Below, one piece after another: positions 25,181-33,627 of a stretch of 64,000 bases of DNA. The stretch comes from an uncultured Sutterella sp. (lineage in GTDB: Bacteria; Pseudomonadota; Gammaproteobacteria; Burkholderiales; Burkholderiaceae_F). The notes under the pieces are model-generated. The model was not told the DNA's origin. It searched no databases and was given only the letters and a program-made list of their open reading frames with translations. Location of the stretch: positions 1-64,000 of the forward strand of contig CATVXH010000009.1 of the NCBI GenBank assembly GCA_958347955.1. Reading direction: 5' to 3'. Every line of letters starts with the position of its first letter. Position 1 is the first letter of the stretch. Made by a program: the position numbers and the translations under genes.

Positions 25181-25953
25181 ACGCATTGATGGATTTAGGG
25201 GCATGGACTCTTGAGCAAATTCGTCATGTCGGCAGAATGGCTATTTTTGCTCTACAGCTTTTCAAAGAATTGCCTGCGTCGCTTGGGCGATTCTGGCTTG
25301 TGGTTCAACAGATTCACTTTATTGGCAATTATTCATTGTTGATTATTGCCGTTTCAGGCTTGTTTGTGGGCTTCGTGTTAGCGCTGCAGGGATACTACAT
25401 TCTGGTGAGCTATGGAAGCGAACAGGCGCTTGGCGTAATGGTTGCCTTGTCTTTGGCGCGTGAGCTTGGTCCTGTGGTTGCGGCGCTCTTGTTCGCCGGT
25501 CGAGCCGGAACATCGTTAACGGCAGAAATTGGTTTGATGCGTGCCGGTGAGCAGGTCGCCGCCATGGAAATGATGGGGGTGGATCCGGTTCGGAGAGTAC
25601 TGGCCCCGCGATTTTGGGGTGTGTTGATTTCCTTACCGCTTCTTGCCTGCATATTTACAGCAGTCGGTATTTTCGGTGCTTGGATTGTGGGCGTGGTGAT
25701 GATCGGAGTGGATGGCGGGGCTTTTTGGTCCCAAATGCAAGCCGGCGTCGATGTCTTTTCCGATATCGGCAACAGCGTAATTAAATCCGTTGTTTTTGCC
25801 GTGGCTGTTGGATTGATTTCTTTATATCAAGGCTATAACGCAAGACCGACACCGGAAGGGGTGTCACGTGCCACGACTCGGACTGTGGTGATTTCTTCGT
25901 TAATGGTTCTGGGGCTGGACTTTATCATGACGGCTCTGATGTTCTCGGTTTAG
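25177..25953 (+). CDS. mlaE: Phospholipid transport permease MlaE
   Basis: MlaE is the membrane subunit of the Mla ABC system. The 258-residue product has an interfacial N-terminal helix and five membrane segments, with the family motif LARELGPVVAALLFAGRAGTSLTAEIGLMRAGEQVAAMEMMGVDP on the ATPase-contacting loop (given here as family block, about residues 95-140) and GATTRTVVISSL-like sequence near the end. Overlaps mlaF by 4 bases. Confidence 0.95.
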   Translation: MNALMDLGAWTLEQIRHVGRMAIFALQLFKELPASLGRFWLVVQQIHFIGNYSLLIIAVSGLFVGFVLALQGYYILVSYGSEQALGVMVALSLARELGPVVAALLFAGRAGTSLTAEIGLMRAGEQVAAMEMMGVDPVRRVLAPRFWGVLISLPLLACIFTAVGIFGAWIVGVVMIGVDGGAFWSQMQAGVDVFSDIGNSVIKSVVFAVAVGLISLYQGYNARPTPEGVSRATTRTVVISSLMVLGLDFIMTALMFSV

Positions 25954-25966
25954 AAAGGGGTTTTCG

Positions 25967-26452
25967 ATGGAACGAAAAACGGAACGCAAACGCGGTGTGG
26001 AGCTCATGGTGGGACTTTTTGTGGTTGCCGGATTTGCCGCCTTGCTTTTTACGGCTCTTCAGGCGGCTAACTTGGGCAGCTTTTCGTGGTCACAGAAGAC
26101 TTATACGGTTGAAGCGATGTTCGACAACATTGGAGGGTTGAAGCCGCGTGCTCCGGTTAAAAGCGCAGGTGTTGTCATTGGGCGTGTCGAAAGTGTGACT
26201 TTTGACAATGATCTTTATCAGGCCAAAGTTTTGATGACTATTGATTCAAAATATCAGTTCCCGACGGATACAGAAGCGCAAATCCTTACTTCTGGACTGC
26301 TCGGTGAGCAGTACATCGGTTTTGTTGCGGGGGCTGATGAGGAAGTGCTGGAAAGCGGAGGAAAGATTCGTCGCACACAGTCTGCCATGGTTCTTGAGCA
26401 GATGATCAGCAAATTCATGTACAGTTTTGTGGAAAATAAAGACAATCAATAA
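25967..26452 (+). CDS. mlaD: Phospholipid-binding MCE protein MlaD
   Basis: MlaD forms a hexameric ring that receives lipid on the periplasmic side of MlaE. The 161-residue product has one N-terminal membrane segment (about 11-33) and a single MCE domain with FDNIGGLKPRAPVKSAGVVIGRV and the pore-loop region LTSGLLGEQYIGF. Length is usual for betaproteobacteria. Confidence 0.94.
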   Translation: MERKTERKRGVELMVGLFVVAGFAALLFTALQAANLGSFSWSQKTYTVEAMFDNIGGLKPRAPVKSAGVVIGRVESVTFDNDLYQAKVLMTIDSKYQFPTDTEAQILTSGLLGEQYIGFVAGADEEVLESGGKIRRTQSAMVLEQMISKFMYSFVENKDNQ

Positions 26453-26464
26453 GGAACTCAGAAA

Positions 26465-27223
26465 ATGTCATGCTCGTTGCAACGCACTTTTGTCACGGTT
26501 GCACTGTGTTCGGTTTTAGCCTCTTGCGCCGTTGTTCCGCCTAATGCTGGTGAAAATCCAAAAGATCCATGGGAAGCATTTAATCGTCAAACTCATGCTT
26601 TTAATATGACGCTTGATGAATATGTGTTGCATCCCGTGGCACAGGGCTACGCCGATTATGTGCCAAGCCCCATTCAGGACGGTGTCAGTAATTTCTTCTC
26701 CAATCTCGGAGAACCGGGCAACATGCTCAATAACTTCCTGCAGGGCAAAGTCAAAGAAGGTTTTGTCAGTTTTGCGCGTTTCCTCATCAATACCACTGTC
26801 GGTATTGCCGGTCTTTTTGATGTCGCCTCGCATATGAGTTTAGAGTACGCGCCGGAAGACTTTGGTGAAACGTTGGGTGCCTGGGGTGTTGGATCGGGGC
26901 CCTATATCGTTTGGCCTTTCCTTGGACCGAGCACTATCCGTGACACAGTGGGGTTGCCAGTTGATTGGGCCACATATCCGCCGACTTATTATTTCTGGGG
27001 AGAGGGTGATAAAACCAAGTACGCAATTGCTCTGGGGGCCCTTGATGTAATTAATACTCGCGCACAGTTGTTGCCGACCGATGCCATGCTTCAAACAGCA
27101 TTGGATCCTTACGTAGCGGTTCGTGAAGCGTATTTGCAAAATCGGGAAAATAAAGTTTGGGACGGGAATCCTCCATTGGAATTGATGCGTGATGAGTTTG
27201 AAGATTATGACGAAGAACAGTAA
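26465..27223 (+). CDS. mlaA: Outer-membrane lipoprotein MlaA (VacJ)
   Basis: MlaA removes misplaced phospholipids from the outer leaflet and passes them to MlaC. The 252-residue product has a lipoprotein signal with lipobox LASC (Cys20), then the family sequence DPWEAFNRQTHAFN and FFSNLGEPGNMLNNFLQGK, and RFLINTTVGIAGLFDVA. Being encoded inside the mla operon, between mlaD and mlaC, is typical for beta- and not enterobacteria. Confidence 0.95.
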   Translation: MSCSLQRTFVTVALCSVLASCAVVPPNAGENPKDPWEAFNRQTHAFNMTLDEYVLHPVAQGYADYVPSPIQDGVSNFFSNLGEPGNMLNNFLQGKVKEGFVSFARFLINTTVGIAGLFDVASHMSLEYAPEDFGETLGAWGVGSGPYIVWPFLGPSTIRDTVGLPVDWATYPPTYYFWGEGDKTKYAIALGALDVINTRAQLLPTDAMLQTALDPYVAVREAYLQNRENKVWDGNPPLELMRDEFEDYDEEQ

Positions 27224-27236
27224 AGGAGTTAGTGGT

Positions 27237-27878
27237 ATGTTGCGTCGCATGTTTTTGACTTTAGTGGGTTGTTTGGCTTTGGCGACTGCTATGTTGCCCG
27301 TGTCTGCGGCTCCGGCGGCACAATCGCCTGATGAGTTTGTTTTGAAAGTGTCCAATGACATTTTGGATGCCATCAAGAAAGATCCTAAGTTGCAAAAGGG
27401 GGAAAAGCAGGCCGTAGAAGCTCTTGTGGATGAAAAAATGATGCCAGTGGTCGACTTTTTGCGAATGACCCGCATGGCTGTCGGTCCCAAGTGGCGTGAA
27501 GCAACACCCGAGCAACGTGAGCAACTCCAACATCTTTTCAGAGAAACTCTGATTCAAGTCTATTCTGGCGCTCTCAGTATGGCTAAAGATCAAAAGGTTC
27601 GCATTTTGCCTCGCGGACAGAATGACGGGACCGAAGCCATTGTTAGGACGGGAATGAGTTCGGTATCTGATCCCGGAAAGCCTGAGGTTCAAATAGTTTA
27701 CCGTCTTCGCAACATTAAAGATCAGGGCTGGAAAGTCATTGACGTGAATGTCGAGGGGGTTTGGCTTGTGAGCAATTATCGCAATCAGTACGGAACGATC
27801 GCCGCTCAAGAAGGCATTTCCGGTTTGATCAAACGTATGCAAGAACGAGTCAATAATCCGGAACAAGCGAAAAAGTAA
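27237..27878 (+). CDS. mlaC: Periplasmic phospholipid shuttle MlaC
   Basis: MlaC carries phospholipids between MlaA and MlaD. The 213-residue product has a cleavable signal peptide (MLRRMFLTLVGCLALATAML, cut near VSAAPA) and the family pattern with RMTRMAVGPKWREATPEQREQLQHLFRE and a C-terminal GWKVIDVNVEGVWLVSNYRNQY. The frame is open back to 27189 within mlaA, but AAAGGAG and the signal peptide fix the start at 27237. Confidence 0.94.
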   Translation: MLRRMFLTLVGCLALATAMLPVSAAPAAQSPDEFVLKVSNDILDAIKKDPKLQKGEKQAVEALVDEKMMPVVDFLRMTRMAVGPKWREATPEQREQLQHLFRETLIQVYSGALSMAKDQKVRILPRGQNDGTEAIVRTGMSSVSDPGKPEVQIVYRLRNIKDQGWKVIDVNVEGVWLVSNYRNQYGTIAAQEGISGLIKRMQERVNNPEQAKK

Positions 27879-27907
27879 ACAGAAGATTTAGCCCTGCTCG
27901 GTAATGG

Positions 27908-28189
27908 ATGGCCATGAAAATTGATCAAGAAATGGTGACTTTTGATGATATTGGTCACTGGGAAAGTCAGGCGAGGGAGGCTCTTATCGCTTGCGACGCT
28001 GTTTTCGACTGCTCGGAAGTGAAGAGCGCTGACAGCGCTCTTTTGGCGCTGATTTTGAAGTGGCTGAAAGAGGCTCAAGAGAAAAATCTTCAGCCACAGA
28101 TCATTAACTTGCCTGAAGGAATGTGGAGTCTTGCCAAGCTTTATGGAGTGAGGGGCCTAATTCGCCCTTACTGTTTCAAGACGCCCTAA
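27908..28189 (+). CDS. mlaB: STAS-domain protein MlaB
   Basis: MlaB binds MlaF and stabilises the transporter. The 93-residue product is a single STAS domain with the expected conserved serine in the DCSEVKSADSALLALILKWLKEA region. Start may be 27908 or the ATG two codons later (27914). It closes the mla operon; an imperfect 10-bp stem (28205-28214 with 28223-28232) follows. Confidence 0.88.
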   Translation: MAMKIDQEMVTFDDIGHWESQAREALIACDAVFDCSEVKSADSALLALILKWLKEAQEKNLQPQIINLPEGMWSLAKLYGVRGLIRPYCFKTP

Positions 28190-28313
28190 TAATGACAGCC
28201 AAAGCTGGGAAATTGAAAAAATAATTTTCCAGAGATCGAATCGTTTTACCAGTTTGTTAAGATGGCAAAGACGATAGGTTGCCAGTAAATTTTTGGAAAC
28301 AACATAGCAGATT

Positions 28314-29570
28314 ATGGAAAAACTAAAAGTAACCGGTGGTTGTCGCTTAAATGGCGAGGTAAAGGCTTCTGGTGCGAAGAATGCGGCTCTGCCGATTATT
28401 GCTGCGGCTTTGTTGACTGCGGACGATCTTGTTTTAAATAACGTACCTCATTTGTCAGATATCCGTACGATGGGAAGGCTGTTGACTGGCCTGGGGGTGA
28501 CGGTTGAGCGGCAAAACGATTCAGAAACGGTAAGACTTAACGCTAAAGATCTAACAACGCTTACCGCTCCGTATGATCTCGTGAAAACTATGCGTGCGTC
28601 AATTGTGACGCTTGGCCCAATGCTGGCTCGCTTCGGAGAAGCCCGAGTGTCTTTGCCGGGGGGCTGCGCGATCGGCGCGCGTCCTGTTGATCAGCACATC
28701 AAGGGGCTCCAGACTCTGGGGGCCGAGGTTGTTATTGATCACGGTTATGTGGTTGCGAAAGCTAAACGATTAAAGGGCGCCCATATCGTTACGGACATGG
28801 TGACGGTTACTGGGACAGAAAATTTGTTGATGGCCGCCACTCTTGCTGAAGGTACAACAGTGATTGAAAATGCGGCTCGGGAACCCGAAGTGGTGGATCT
28901 GGCTCAATGTCTCAATGCTATGGGGGCCAAGATTCGTGGCGCGGGAACTTCGGTGATCGAAATTGAGGGTGTTGATCAATTGCATGGTGCAACACACTCT
29001 GTTTTGCCCGACAGGATAGAGACAGGGAGCTTCCTTGTTGCCTCTCTGATGACTCGTGGGGACGTGACGGTGACTCATGCCGCGCCTCACACACTTGATA
29101 TTGTGTTGGATAAACTACGTGAGGCAGGGGCAACTGTGCGCACGGGTAATGATTGGATTCGCGTCAGTATCGATAAACGTCCCCGAGCGGTTAGTGTGCG
29201 GACAGTGCCTCATCCAGGCTTCCCGACAGATATGCAGGCTCAGTTCATGGCTTTGGATACGATCGCTGAAGGCACGGGTCGCATTACGGAAACAATTTTT
29301 GAAAATCGATTCATGCATGTACCGGAATTACAGCGCTTGGGGGCGAATATTACAGTGGACGGGCATACAGCGGTTGTGAGCGGTGTGCCGGAATTGTCCG
29401 GTGCTTGTGTCATGGCAACGGATTTGAGAGCCTCGGCTTCTCTTGTGATAGCGGGTTTAGTGGCTAAGGGCGAGACGATAGTCGATCGTATATACCATTT
29501 GGATCGCGGCTATGATCACATGGAAGTAAAATTGGCCTCATTGGGTGCTCAGATTGAGCGCATTGCCTAA
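28314..29570 (+). CDS. murA: UDP-N-acetylglucosamine 1-carboxyvinyltransferase
   Basis: MurA performs the first committed step of peptidoglycan synthesis, adding enolpyruvate to UDP-GlcNAc. The 418-residue product has K22-N23 (SGAKNAALP) and the catalytic cysteine C118 in PGGCAIGARPVD, so it is predicted sensitive to fosfomycin. It follows mlaB by 124 bases. A bolA/ibaG-type gene usually lies between them in related bacteria and is absent here. Confidence 0.97.
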   Translation: MEKLKVTGGCRLNGEVKASGAKNAALPIIAAALLTADDLVLNNVPHLSDIRTMGRLLTGLGVTVERQNDSETVRLNAKDLTTLTAPYDLVKTMRASIVTLGPMLARFGEARVSLPGGCAIGARPVDQHIKGLQTLGAEVVIDHGYVVAKAKRLKGAHIVTDMVTVTGTENLLMAATLAEGTTVIENAAREPEVVDLAQCLNAMGAKIRGAGTSVIEIEGVDQLHGATHSVLPDRIETGSFLVASLMTRGDVTVTHAAPHTLDIVLDKLREAGATVRTGNDWIRVSIDKRPRAVSVRTVPHPGFPTDMQAQFMALDTIAEGTGRITETIFENRFMHVPELQRLGANITVDGHTAVVSGVPELSGACVMATDLRASASLVIAGLVAKGETIVDRIYHLDRGYDHMEVKLASLGAQIERIA

Positions 29571-29599
29571 CCAGAGGAATTCTGAGAAAGGAAAACTCT

Positions 29600-29941
29600 A
29601 TGCAAGACTGCATCTTTTGCAAAATCATTAAGGGTGAAATCCCCTGTAAGAAAGTCTATGAAGACGAGGATGTGTTGGCGTTTCACGACATCAATCCTTC
29701 TGCGCCTATTCATTTTCTTTTGATTCCGAAAAAGCACTTGGTTTCTTTGGCAGACGCTCAGCCTGAAGATACGCCGCTTTTAGGTAAAATGCTTGCACTG
29801 GTACCTCAGTTGGCTAAAGAACAAGGCTGTCAAAACGGATTCCGTGTAGTCATCAATACGGGGCGCGATGGCGGTCAGGAAGTTGGTCACTTGCATATTC
29901 ACGTTATGGGCGGTCCTCAACCTTGGCCGCGTAGGAGTTAA
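29600..29941 (+). CDS. hinT: Histidine triad (HIT) hydrolase HinT-like
   Basis: HinT-type enzymes hydrolyse nucleoside phosphoramidates and adenylated substrates. The 113-residue product has C4 and C7 (DCIFCKI), the FHDINPSAPIHFLLIPKKH block and the triad HLHIHVMGG (residues 97-105). It lies 2 bases before tatA with GGAG in its own end serving tatA, so hinT and tatABC are probably one operon. Confidence 0.95.
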   Translation: MQDCIFCKIIKGEIPCKKVYEDEDVLAFHDINPSAPIHFLLIPKKHLVSLADAQPEDTPLLGKMLALVPQLAKEQGCQNGFRVVINTGRDGGQEVGHLHIHVMGGPQPWPRRS

Positions 29942-29943
29942 AA

Positions 29944-30171
29944 ATGGGTAGTTTTTCCGTTTGGCACTGGGTGATCGTTTTGATCATTGTCCTTTTGGTT
30001 TTCGGAACGAGCAAACTCAGGAACTTAGGTCGTGACTTGGGTAGCGGCATTAAGGGGTTTAAGGAAGGCTTAAAAGAAGGCCAAGAGGATGAAACCAAAA
30101 AGGTTACTAACGAGGCTTCCGCAAAAACTCTTGACGTAGCTGCCAAAGAAAAGACAGAGGCTAACAAATAA
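29944..30171 (+). CDS. tatA: Sec-independent translocase protein TatA
   Basis: TatA oligomerises to let folded twin-arginine proteins cross the membrane. The 75-residue product has one membrane helix (WHWVIVLIIVLLVFG), the FG hinge, an amphipathic helix (LRNLGRDLGSGIKGFKEGLKEG) and a charged tail. A terminator-like hairpin follows before tatB. Confidence 0.95.
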   Translation: MGSFSVWHWVIVLIIVLLVFGTSKLRNLGRDLGSGIKGFKEGLKEGQEDETKKVTNEASAKTLDVAAKEKTEANK

Positions 30172-30189
30172 CATCTGAGGAAAAGGCTA

Positions 30190-30230
30190 GGGCGGGGATC
30201 GGTTGATCCGTCGCCCGCTTTTTGTCTTTT
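30190..30230 (+). terminator. Terminator-like hairpin between tatA and tatB
   Basis: An 11-bp G+C-rich stem with one bulge and a GGTT loop (30190-30200 with 30205-30216) is followed by CTTTTTGTCTTTT running directly into the tatB ATG. It replaces any ribosome site for tatB. It probably ends part of the transcription after tatA and so keeps TatA in excess over TatB and TatC. Confidence 0.65.
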
Positions 30231-30833
30231 ATGTTTGATCTCGGTTTTACAGAAATTTTAGTTATCGGCGTTGTCGCGCTAGTGGTACTCGGACCTGAGA
30301 AAATGCCCGAAGTCGCTCGTGCGGCTGGACGCTTTTTGGCTAAGGCTCAGAGTTATGTTTCTCAAATAAAAGGGGAATTTGATCGAGAGTCTCAGCTTTC
30401 CGAAATCAACAAAATCCGTCAGGAAATAGCCTCATCGGCGACGAGTTTGCGGCAAACGGTCTCTGAAGTCCAATCCACTCTCACAAAGCAAGCCGATGAT
30501 ATCAATCATGCGGTCAATGAGCTGACGGCAGACAGTGAGAAGAGCGTCGATTCAGACCCCTATACACAATTTAATCAATCCGAAGCGACGTTATCGGCTT
30601 CGCGCTCAGAGTCGCCCAGCCCCTTCAGTTGGGAAAGCAATCCGGGTAGCTCCGATGCCTATCATTCACGCTATATTCCGCGTCGCTACAAACCCAGTCC
30701 ATCACTAGATGATGTGGTTCAGGAGTTGGAGGAGTTGCGCAGAGAAATGGCCCTGCCTCGTAGAACGCTTGGTGGTTATAACAAACGCTACGCGCCCCGT
30801 GCCCGGGTTAATCGTCCGAGAATTTATCGATGA
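30231..30833 (+). CDS. tatB: Sec-independent translocase protein TatB
   Basis: TatB and TatC form the receptor for twin-arginine signal peptides. The 200-residue product begins MFDLGFTEILVIGVVALVVLGPEKMP, the usual TatB start with one membrane helix and the conserved Gly-Pro, followed by an amphipathic helix, a coiled-coil-like region and a long low-complexity Ser/Pro/Arg tail. The start codon lacks a ribosome site and comes straight after a T-tract. tatC follows 9 bases later. Confidence 0.93.
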   Translation: MFDLGFTEILVIGVVALVVLGPEKMPEVARAAGRFLAKAQSYVSQIKGEFDRESQLSEINKIRQEIASSATSLRQTVSEVQSTLTKQADDINHAVNELTADSEKSVDSDPYTQFNQSEATLSASRSESPSPFSWESNPGSSDAYHSRYIPRRYKPSPSLDDVVQELEELRREMALPRRTLGGYNKRYAPRARVNRPRIYR

Positions 30834-30842
30834 GAAATTCTG

Positions 30843-31628
30843 ATGGCTGAAAACAATAAACTCACCTACGAAAGTCCGGAAGATGCAGAGGTTGATCGTG
30901 AACAACCTTTGATGTCACACTTGTTGGAATTGCGAAACCGTTTGGTGCGTGCCGCTGCGAGTGTCATCATAGTTTTTGTGGCTTTGTCACCGTTCATGAA
31001 GCATATTTTTGACTTTTTGAGCAAGCCGTTGATGGCTGCTTTACCCCAAGGTGTCAAAATGCTTTCTACAGGGGTGGTGGCACCCTTTTTTGTGCCTCTT
31101 AAAGTCACACTCTTTTTGGCGTTTTTAATTGCATTACCTTATGTGCTTTACCAAGTATGGGCTTTTGTCGCGCCCGGGCTTTATAAGCGCGAAAAACGAT
31201 TGATTTTTCCGATTCTGGCATCAAGCTTGATAATGTTTGCACTGGGAATGCTTTACTGCTATTTCATCGTGTTTCGGATGGTTTTTATGTTCATTGCGGG
31301 ATTTAGCCCTGAAAGTGTGAATTTCGCGCCGGACATCGATGCTTATTTTAGTTTTGTTATTACCATGTTTGTGGCCTTTGGCATCACTTTCGAGGTACCT
31401 ATTGTCGTGATGGTTTTAAACCGTATGGGTGTGGCTACCTATGAACGGTTGAAAAAGATTCGCCCTTATGTGATTGTGGGGGCTTTTGTGATTGCGGCCA
31501 TTGTGACACCTCCGGATGTGATGAGCCAATGTCTGCTGGCGATACCTTTGGTTATTCTTTACCAGGTGGGTTTGTGGTGTGTTTGTCTCTTCGGTAAGAA
31601 AGATCAACAACCTGAGGCTGCATCCTAA
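30843..31628 (+). CDS. tatC: Sec-independent translocase protein TatC
   Basis: TatC recognises the twin-arginine signal. The 261-residue product has six membrane segments and the family landmarks PLMSHLLELRNRL near the N-terminus, FFVPLKVTLFLAFLIALPYVLYQVWAFVAPGLYKREKR in the first half, and FGITFEVPI. Length is close to the E. coli protein. Probably the last gene of the hinT-tat unit, though nif3 follows after 33 bases. Confidence 0.96.
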   Translation: MAENNKLTYESPEDAEVDREQPLMSHLLELRNRLVRAAASVIIVFVALSPFMKHIFDFLSKPLMAALPQGVKMLSTGVVAPFFVPLKVTLFLAFLIALPYVLYQVWAFVAPGLYKREKRLIFPILASSLIMFALGMLYCYFIVFRMVFMFIAGFSPESVNFAPDIDAYFSFVITMFVAFGITFEVPIVVMVLNRMGVATYERLKKIRPYVIVGAFVIAAIVTPPDVMSQCLLAIPLVILYQVGLWCVCLFGKKDQQPEAAS

Positions 31629-31661
31629 CTTCACTCTCTCCACTTCCAAGGGGGAATTTCT

Positions 31662-32405
31662 ATGCGAAAACACGATCTGATAGAGTCTCTCAACGGGCTT
31701 TTGCACCCGGAACTTTTTAAAGATTACGCTCCCAATGGTCTTCAGGTTGAGGGAAAAGACGATATTAAACGTATTGTGACGGCTGTGTCTGCAACGCAAA
31801 ATGTGATTGATCGTGCGGTGCAATTACAAGCGGACGCTCTTTTGGTGCATCACGGTTGGTTTTGGCGTGGAGAAAATCCGACCATTGTAGGCACTAAATA
31901 TAAGAGGCTTAAAGCAATAATGAGCTCAGAGATGAACTTGATTGCCTATCACTTGCCTTTAGATGCTCATGAAACCCTTGGAAATAACGCTCAAATGGCC
32001 GCTCTGTTACAAGCGGATGAAATTGTTTTGGGAGGAGAGAACAATTTCATTTGGAGTGGAAAAGTAGCGGCGACTTCTGTTAAAGACTTAGCTATTTGTT
32101 TGGAAAAAGCTTTAAATAGAAAACCATTGGTGTTGGGAGACGCGTCAGTTAGGGTAGAGCGCCTAGCGTGGTGTTCCGGTTCGGCAGAGGGCTTTTTCGA
32201 GTCAGCTATTGCAATGGGGGCGCAGGCTTATATCAGCGGCGAAGCCACGGAGAGGACGACTCACCTAGCTCGTGAGAGTGGGGTGCCTTTTTTGGTTTGC
32301 GGACATCATGCAACAGAGCGTTTGGGTGTTCGCGCCTTAGGTCAATGGATACAGAAAAAATACGGTTTGGAATGCACTTTCGTGGATGATGATAATCCAA
32401 TCTAA
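31662..32405 (+). CDS. Nif3-like dinuclear metal centre protein (YbgI family)
   Basis: The 247-residue product has the metal-ligand motifs of the Nif3/YbgI family: HHGWFW, AYHLPLDAH and the C-terminal CGHHATERLG. Members form hexameric toroids with two metal ions; some are GTP cyclohydrolase I type 2, but the role here is open. In related Burkholderiales this gene is followed by petABC, which are missing here. Confidence 0.9.
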   Translation: MRKHDLIESLNGLLHPELFKDYAPNGLQVEGKDDIKRIVTAVSATQNVIDRAVQLQADALLVHHGWFWRGENPTIVGTKYKRLKAIMSSEMNLIAYHLPLDAHETLGNNAQMAALLQADEIVLGGENNFIWSGKVAATSVKDLAICLEKALNRKPLVLGDASVRVERLAWCSGSAEGFFESAIAMGAQAYISGEATERTTHLARESGVPFLVCGHHATERLGVRALGQWIQKKYGLECTFVDDDNPI

Positions 32406-32531
32406 CCAAATGATTTTTAATGGGAAATCCCAATTAAGATAGCTATTTTTTTTAGAAGCTCTTAAAATTAATACCTAGTGTGTTTTTAATTCAAAGCCTG
32501 AAAGATTTTGCGCACTGAGGAGTAATTAGAA

Positions 32532-33134
32532 ATGATTTTGTATTCCGGTACGACCTGTCCGTTTTCTCATCGCTGTCGTTTTCTTTTATATGAAAAAGGA
32601 ATGGATTTTGAAGTTCGCGATGTCGATGTGAACAACATTCCCGCCGATATCCTTACGATGAATCCGTACGGCGAAGTGCCGGTGCTTGTTGAGCGTGAAT
32701 TTTTTCTCTACGAAGCCAATATCATTTGCGAATACTTGGACGAACGTTTCCCGCATCCGCAGTTGATGCCTGCGGAACCTGTTTTGCGAGCGCGCGTTCG
32801 GTTATTCATGTTCAATTTCGAGCGAGAACTTTTCTCGCATGTCAGAACGCTGGAGTCGCGAGAAGCTGACGAGGCTTCCAAGGAAATCGCGCGAGCGAGC
32901 ATTCGGGACCAGCTGACGGCGATGGCTCCTATTTTTACGAAAAACAAGTACATTTTTGGCGAGGAGTTCACGATGTTGGATGTCGTGATGGCTCCGTTGC
33001 TCTGGCGCTTGGGACTTTACGGTATTGAATTGCCGAAGTCCGCTGCTCCTTTGCATAAGTACGCTGAGAGACTATTCTCGCGTCAGTCTTTTATTGACTC
33101 GATGACACCTTCTGAAAAGGTGATGCGTCGCTAG
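32532..33134 (+). CDS. sspA: Stringent starvation protein A
   Basis: SspA has a glutathione-S-transferase fold and binds RNA polymerase to change transcription under starvation. The 200-residue product shows the thioredoxin-like N-domain (LYSGTTCPFSHRCRFLLYEKG; NPYGEVPVLVERE) and a helical C-domain. A CTGAGGAG ribosome site precedes the ATG. It forms the usual pair with sspB. Confidence 0.94.
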   Translation: MILYSGTTCPFSHRCRFLLYEKGMDFEVRDVDVNNIPADILTMNPYGEVPVLVEREFFLYEANIICEYLDERFPHPQLMPAEPVLRARVRLFMFNFERELFSHVRTLESREADEASKEIARASIRDQLTAMAPIFTKNKYIFGEEFTMLDVVMAPLLWRLGLYGIELPKSAAPLHKYAERLFSRQSFIDSMTPSEKVMRR

Positions 33135-33153
33135 GATAGTGAAAGGTTCTTTT

Positions 33154-33531
33154 ATGTCCAGACCGTCTATTAAATCCTATTTGGTTCAGGCCATTTGGAA
33201 TTGGTGCTCGGATGTGGGCTTGACTCCGTATGTGCTCGTCCGTGTCGATGATCGCTGTGTTGTGCCTCAAGAATTTGTCGAAGATGGACAAATTATTTTT
33301 GATATTTCTTCTGATGCGACCCACAACCTAGTTTTTGACGATCGGGAAATAAGTTTTGAAGCGCGTTTTGGGGAAAAAGCTTTGCGTTGTCGGGTTCCGT
33401 ATCGCAACATTGCAGGCATGTTTCCCCAGGAGGAGCCGAACAAAGGCATGATGTTTAGCCCCCATAGTGACGAGGATGATGAGGAAGATCAACCACCCCC
33501 TCCCAAACCGGTCTTTTCTCGTGTAAAATAA
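33154..33531 (+). CDS. sspB: ClpXP adaptor SspB
   Basis: SspB delivers SsrA-tagged proteins to ClpXP. The 125-residue product has the substrate-binding domain at residues 1-85 (SYLVQAIWNWCSDVGLTPYVLVRVD; LVFDDREISFEARFGEK), an acidic and proline-rich linker, and a short basic end FSRVK that fits the ClpX-binding tail. ATG 33154 preceded by AAAGG is chosen over GTG 33139. tRNA-Thr begins 13 bases after the stop. Confidence 0.93.
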   Translation: MSRPSIKSYLVQAIWNWCSDVGLTPYVLVRVDDRCVVPQEFVEDGQIIFDISSDATHNLVFDDREISFEARFGEKALRCRVPYRNIAGMFPQEEPNKGMMFSPHSDEDDEEDQPPPPKPVFSRVK

Positions 33532-33544
33532 ACCTCTCTTTGAT

Positions 33545-33620
33545 GCCCGTTTAGCTCAGTTGGTAGAGCAGCCGCCTTGTAAGCGGCAGGTCGTCTGTTC
33601 GAGTCAGTCAACGGGCACCA
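33545..33620 (+). tRNA. tRNA-Thr (anticodon UGU)
   Basis: A 76-base cloverleaf including encoded CCA. Acceptor arms GCCCGTT and AACGGGC pair fully, the D-arm reads GCTC-AGTTGGTA-GAGC, and the anticodon TGT (33578-33580) sits in the stem GCCGC/GCGGC. The T-stem GTCTG/CAGTC has one T-T mismatch at the second pair, which is unusual. It follows sspB so closely that transcription may come from the ssp genes. Its last 9 bases form part of a 15-bp repeat that is the attachment site of the element to its right. Confidence 0.95.
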
Positions 33621-33626
33621 TCAACG
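33612..33626 (+). repeat. attL, left direct repeat
   Basis: CGGGCACCATCAACG, made of the last 9 bases of tRNA-Thr plus six more. It is identical to 35840-35854. Flanking bases on both sides differ between the copies, so the common core is exactly 15 bp. Confidence 0.85.
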
Positions 33627-33627
33627 C

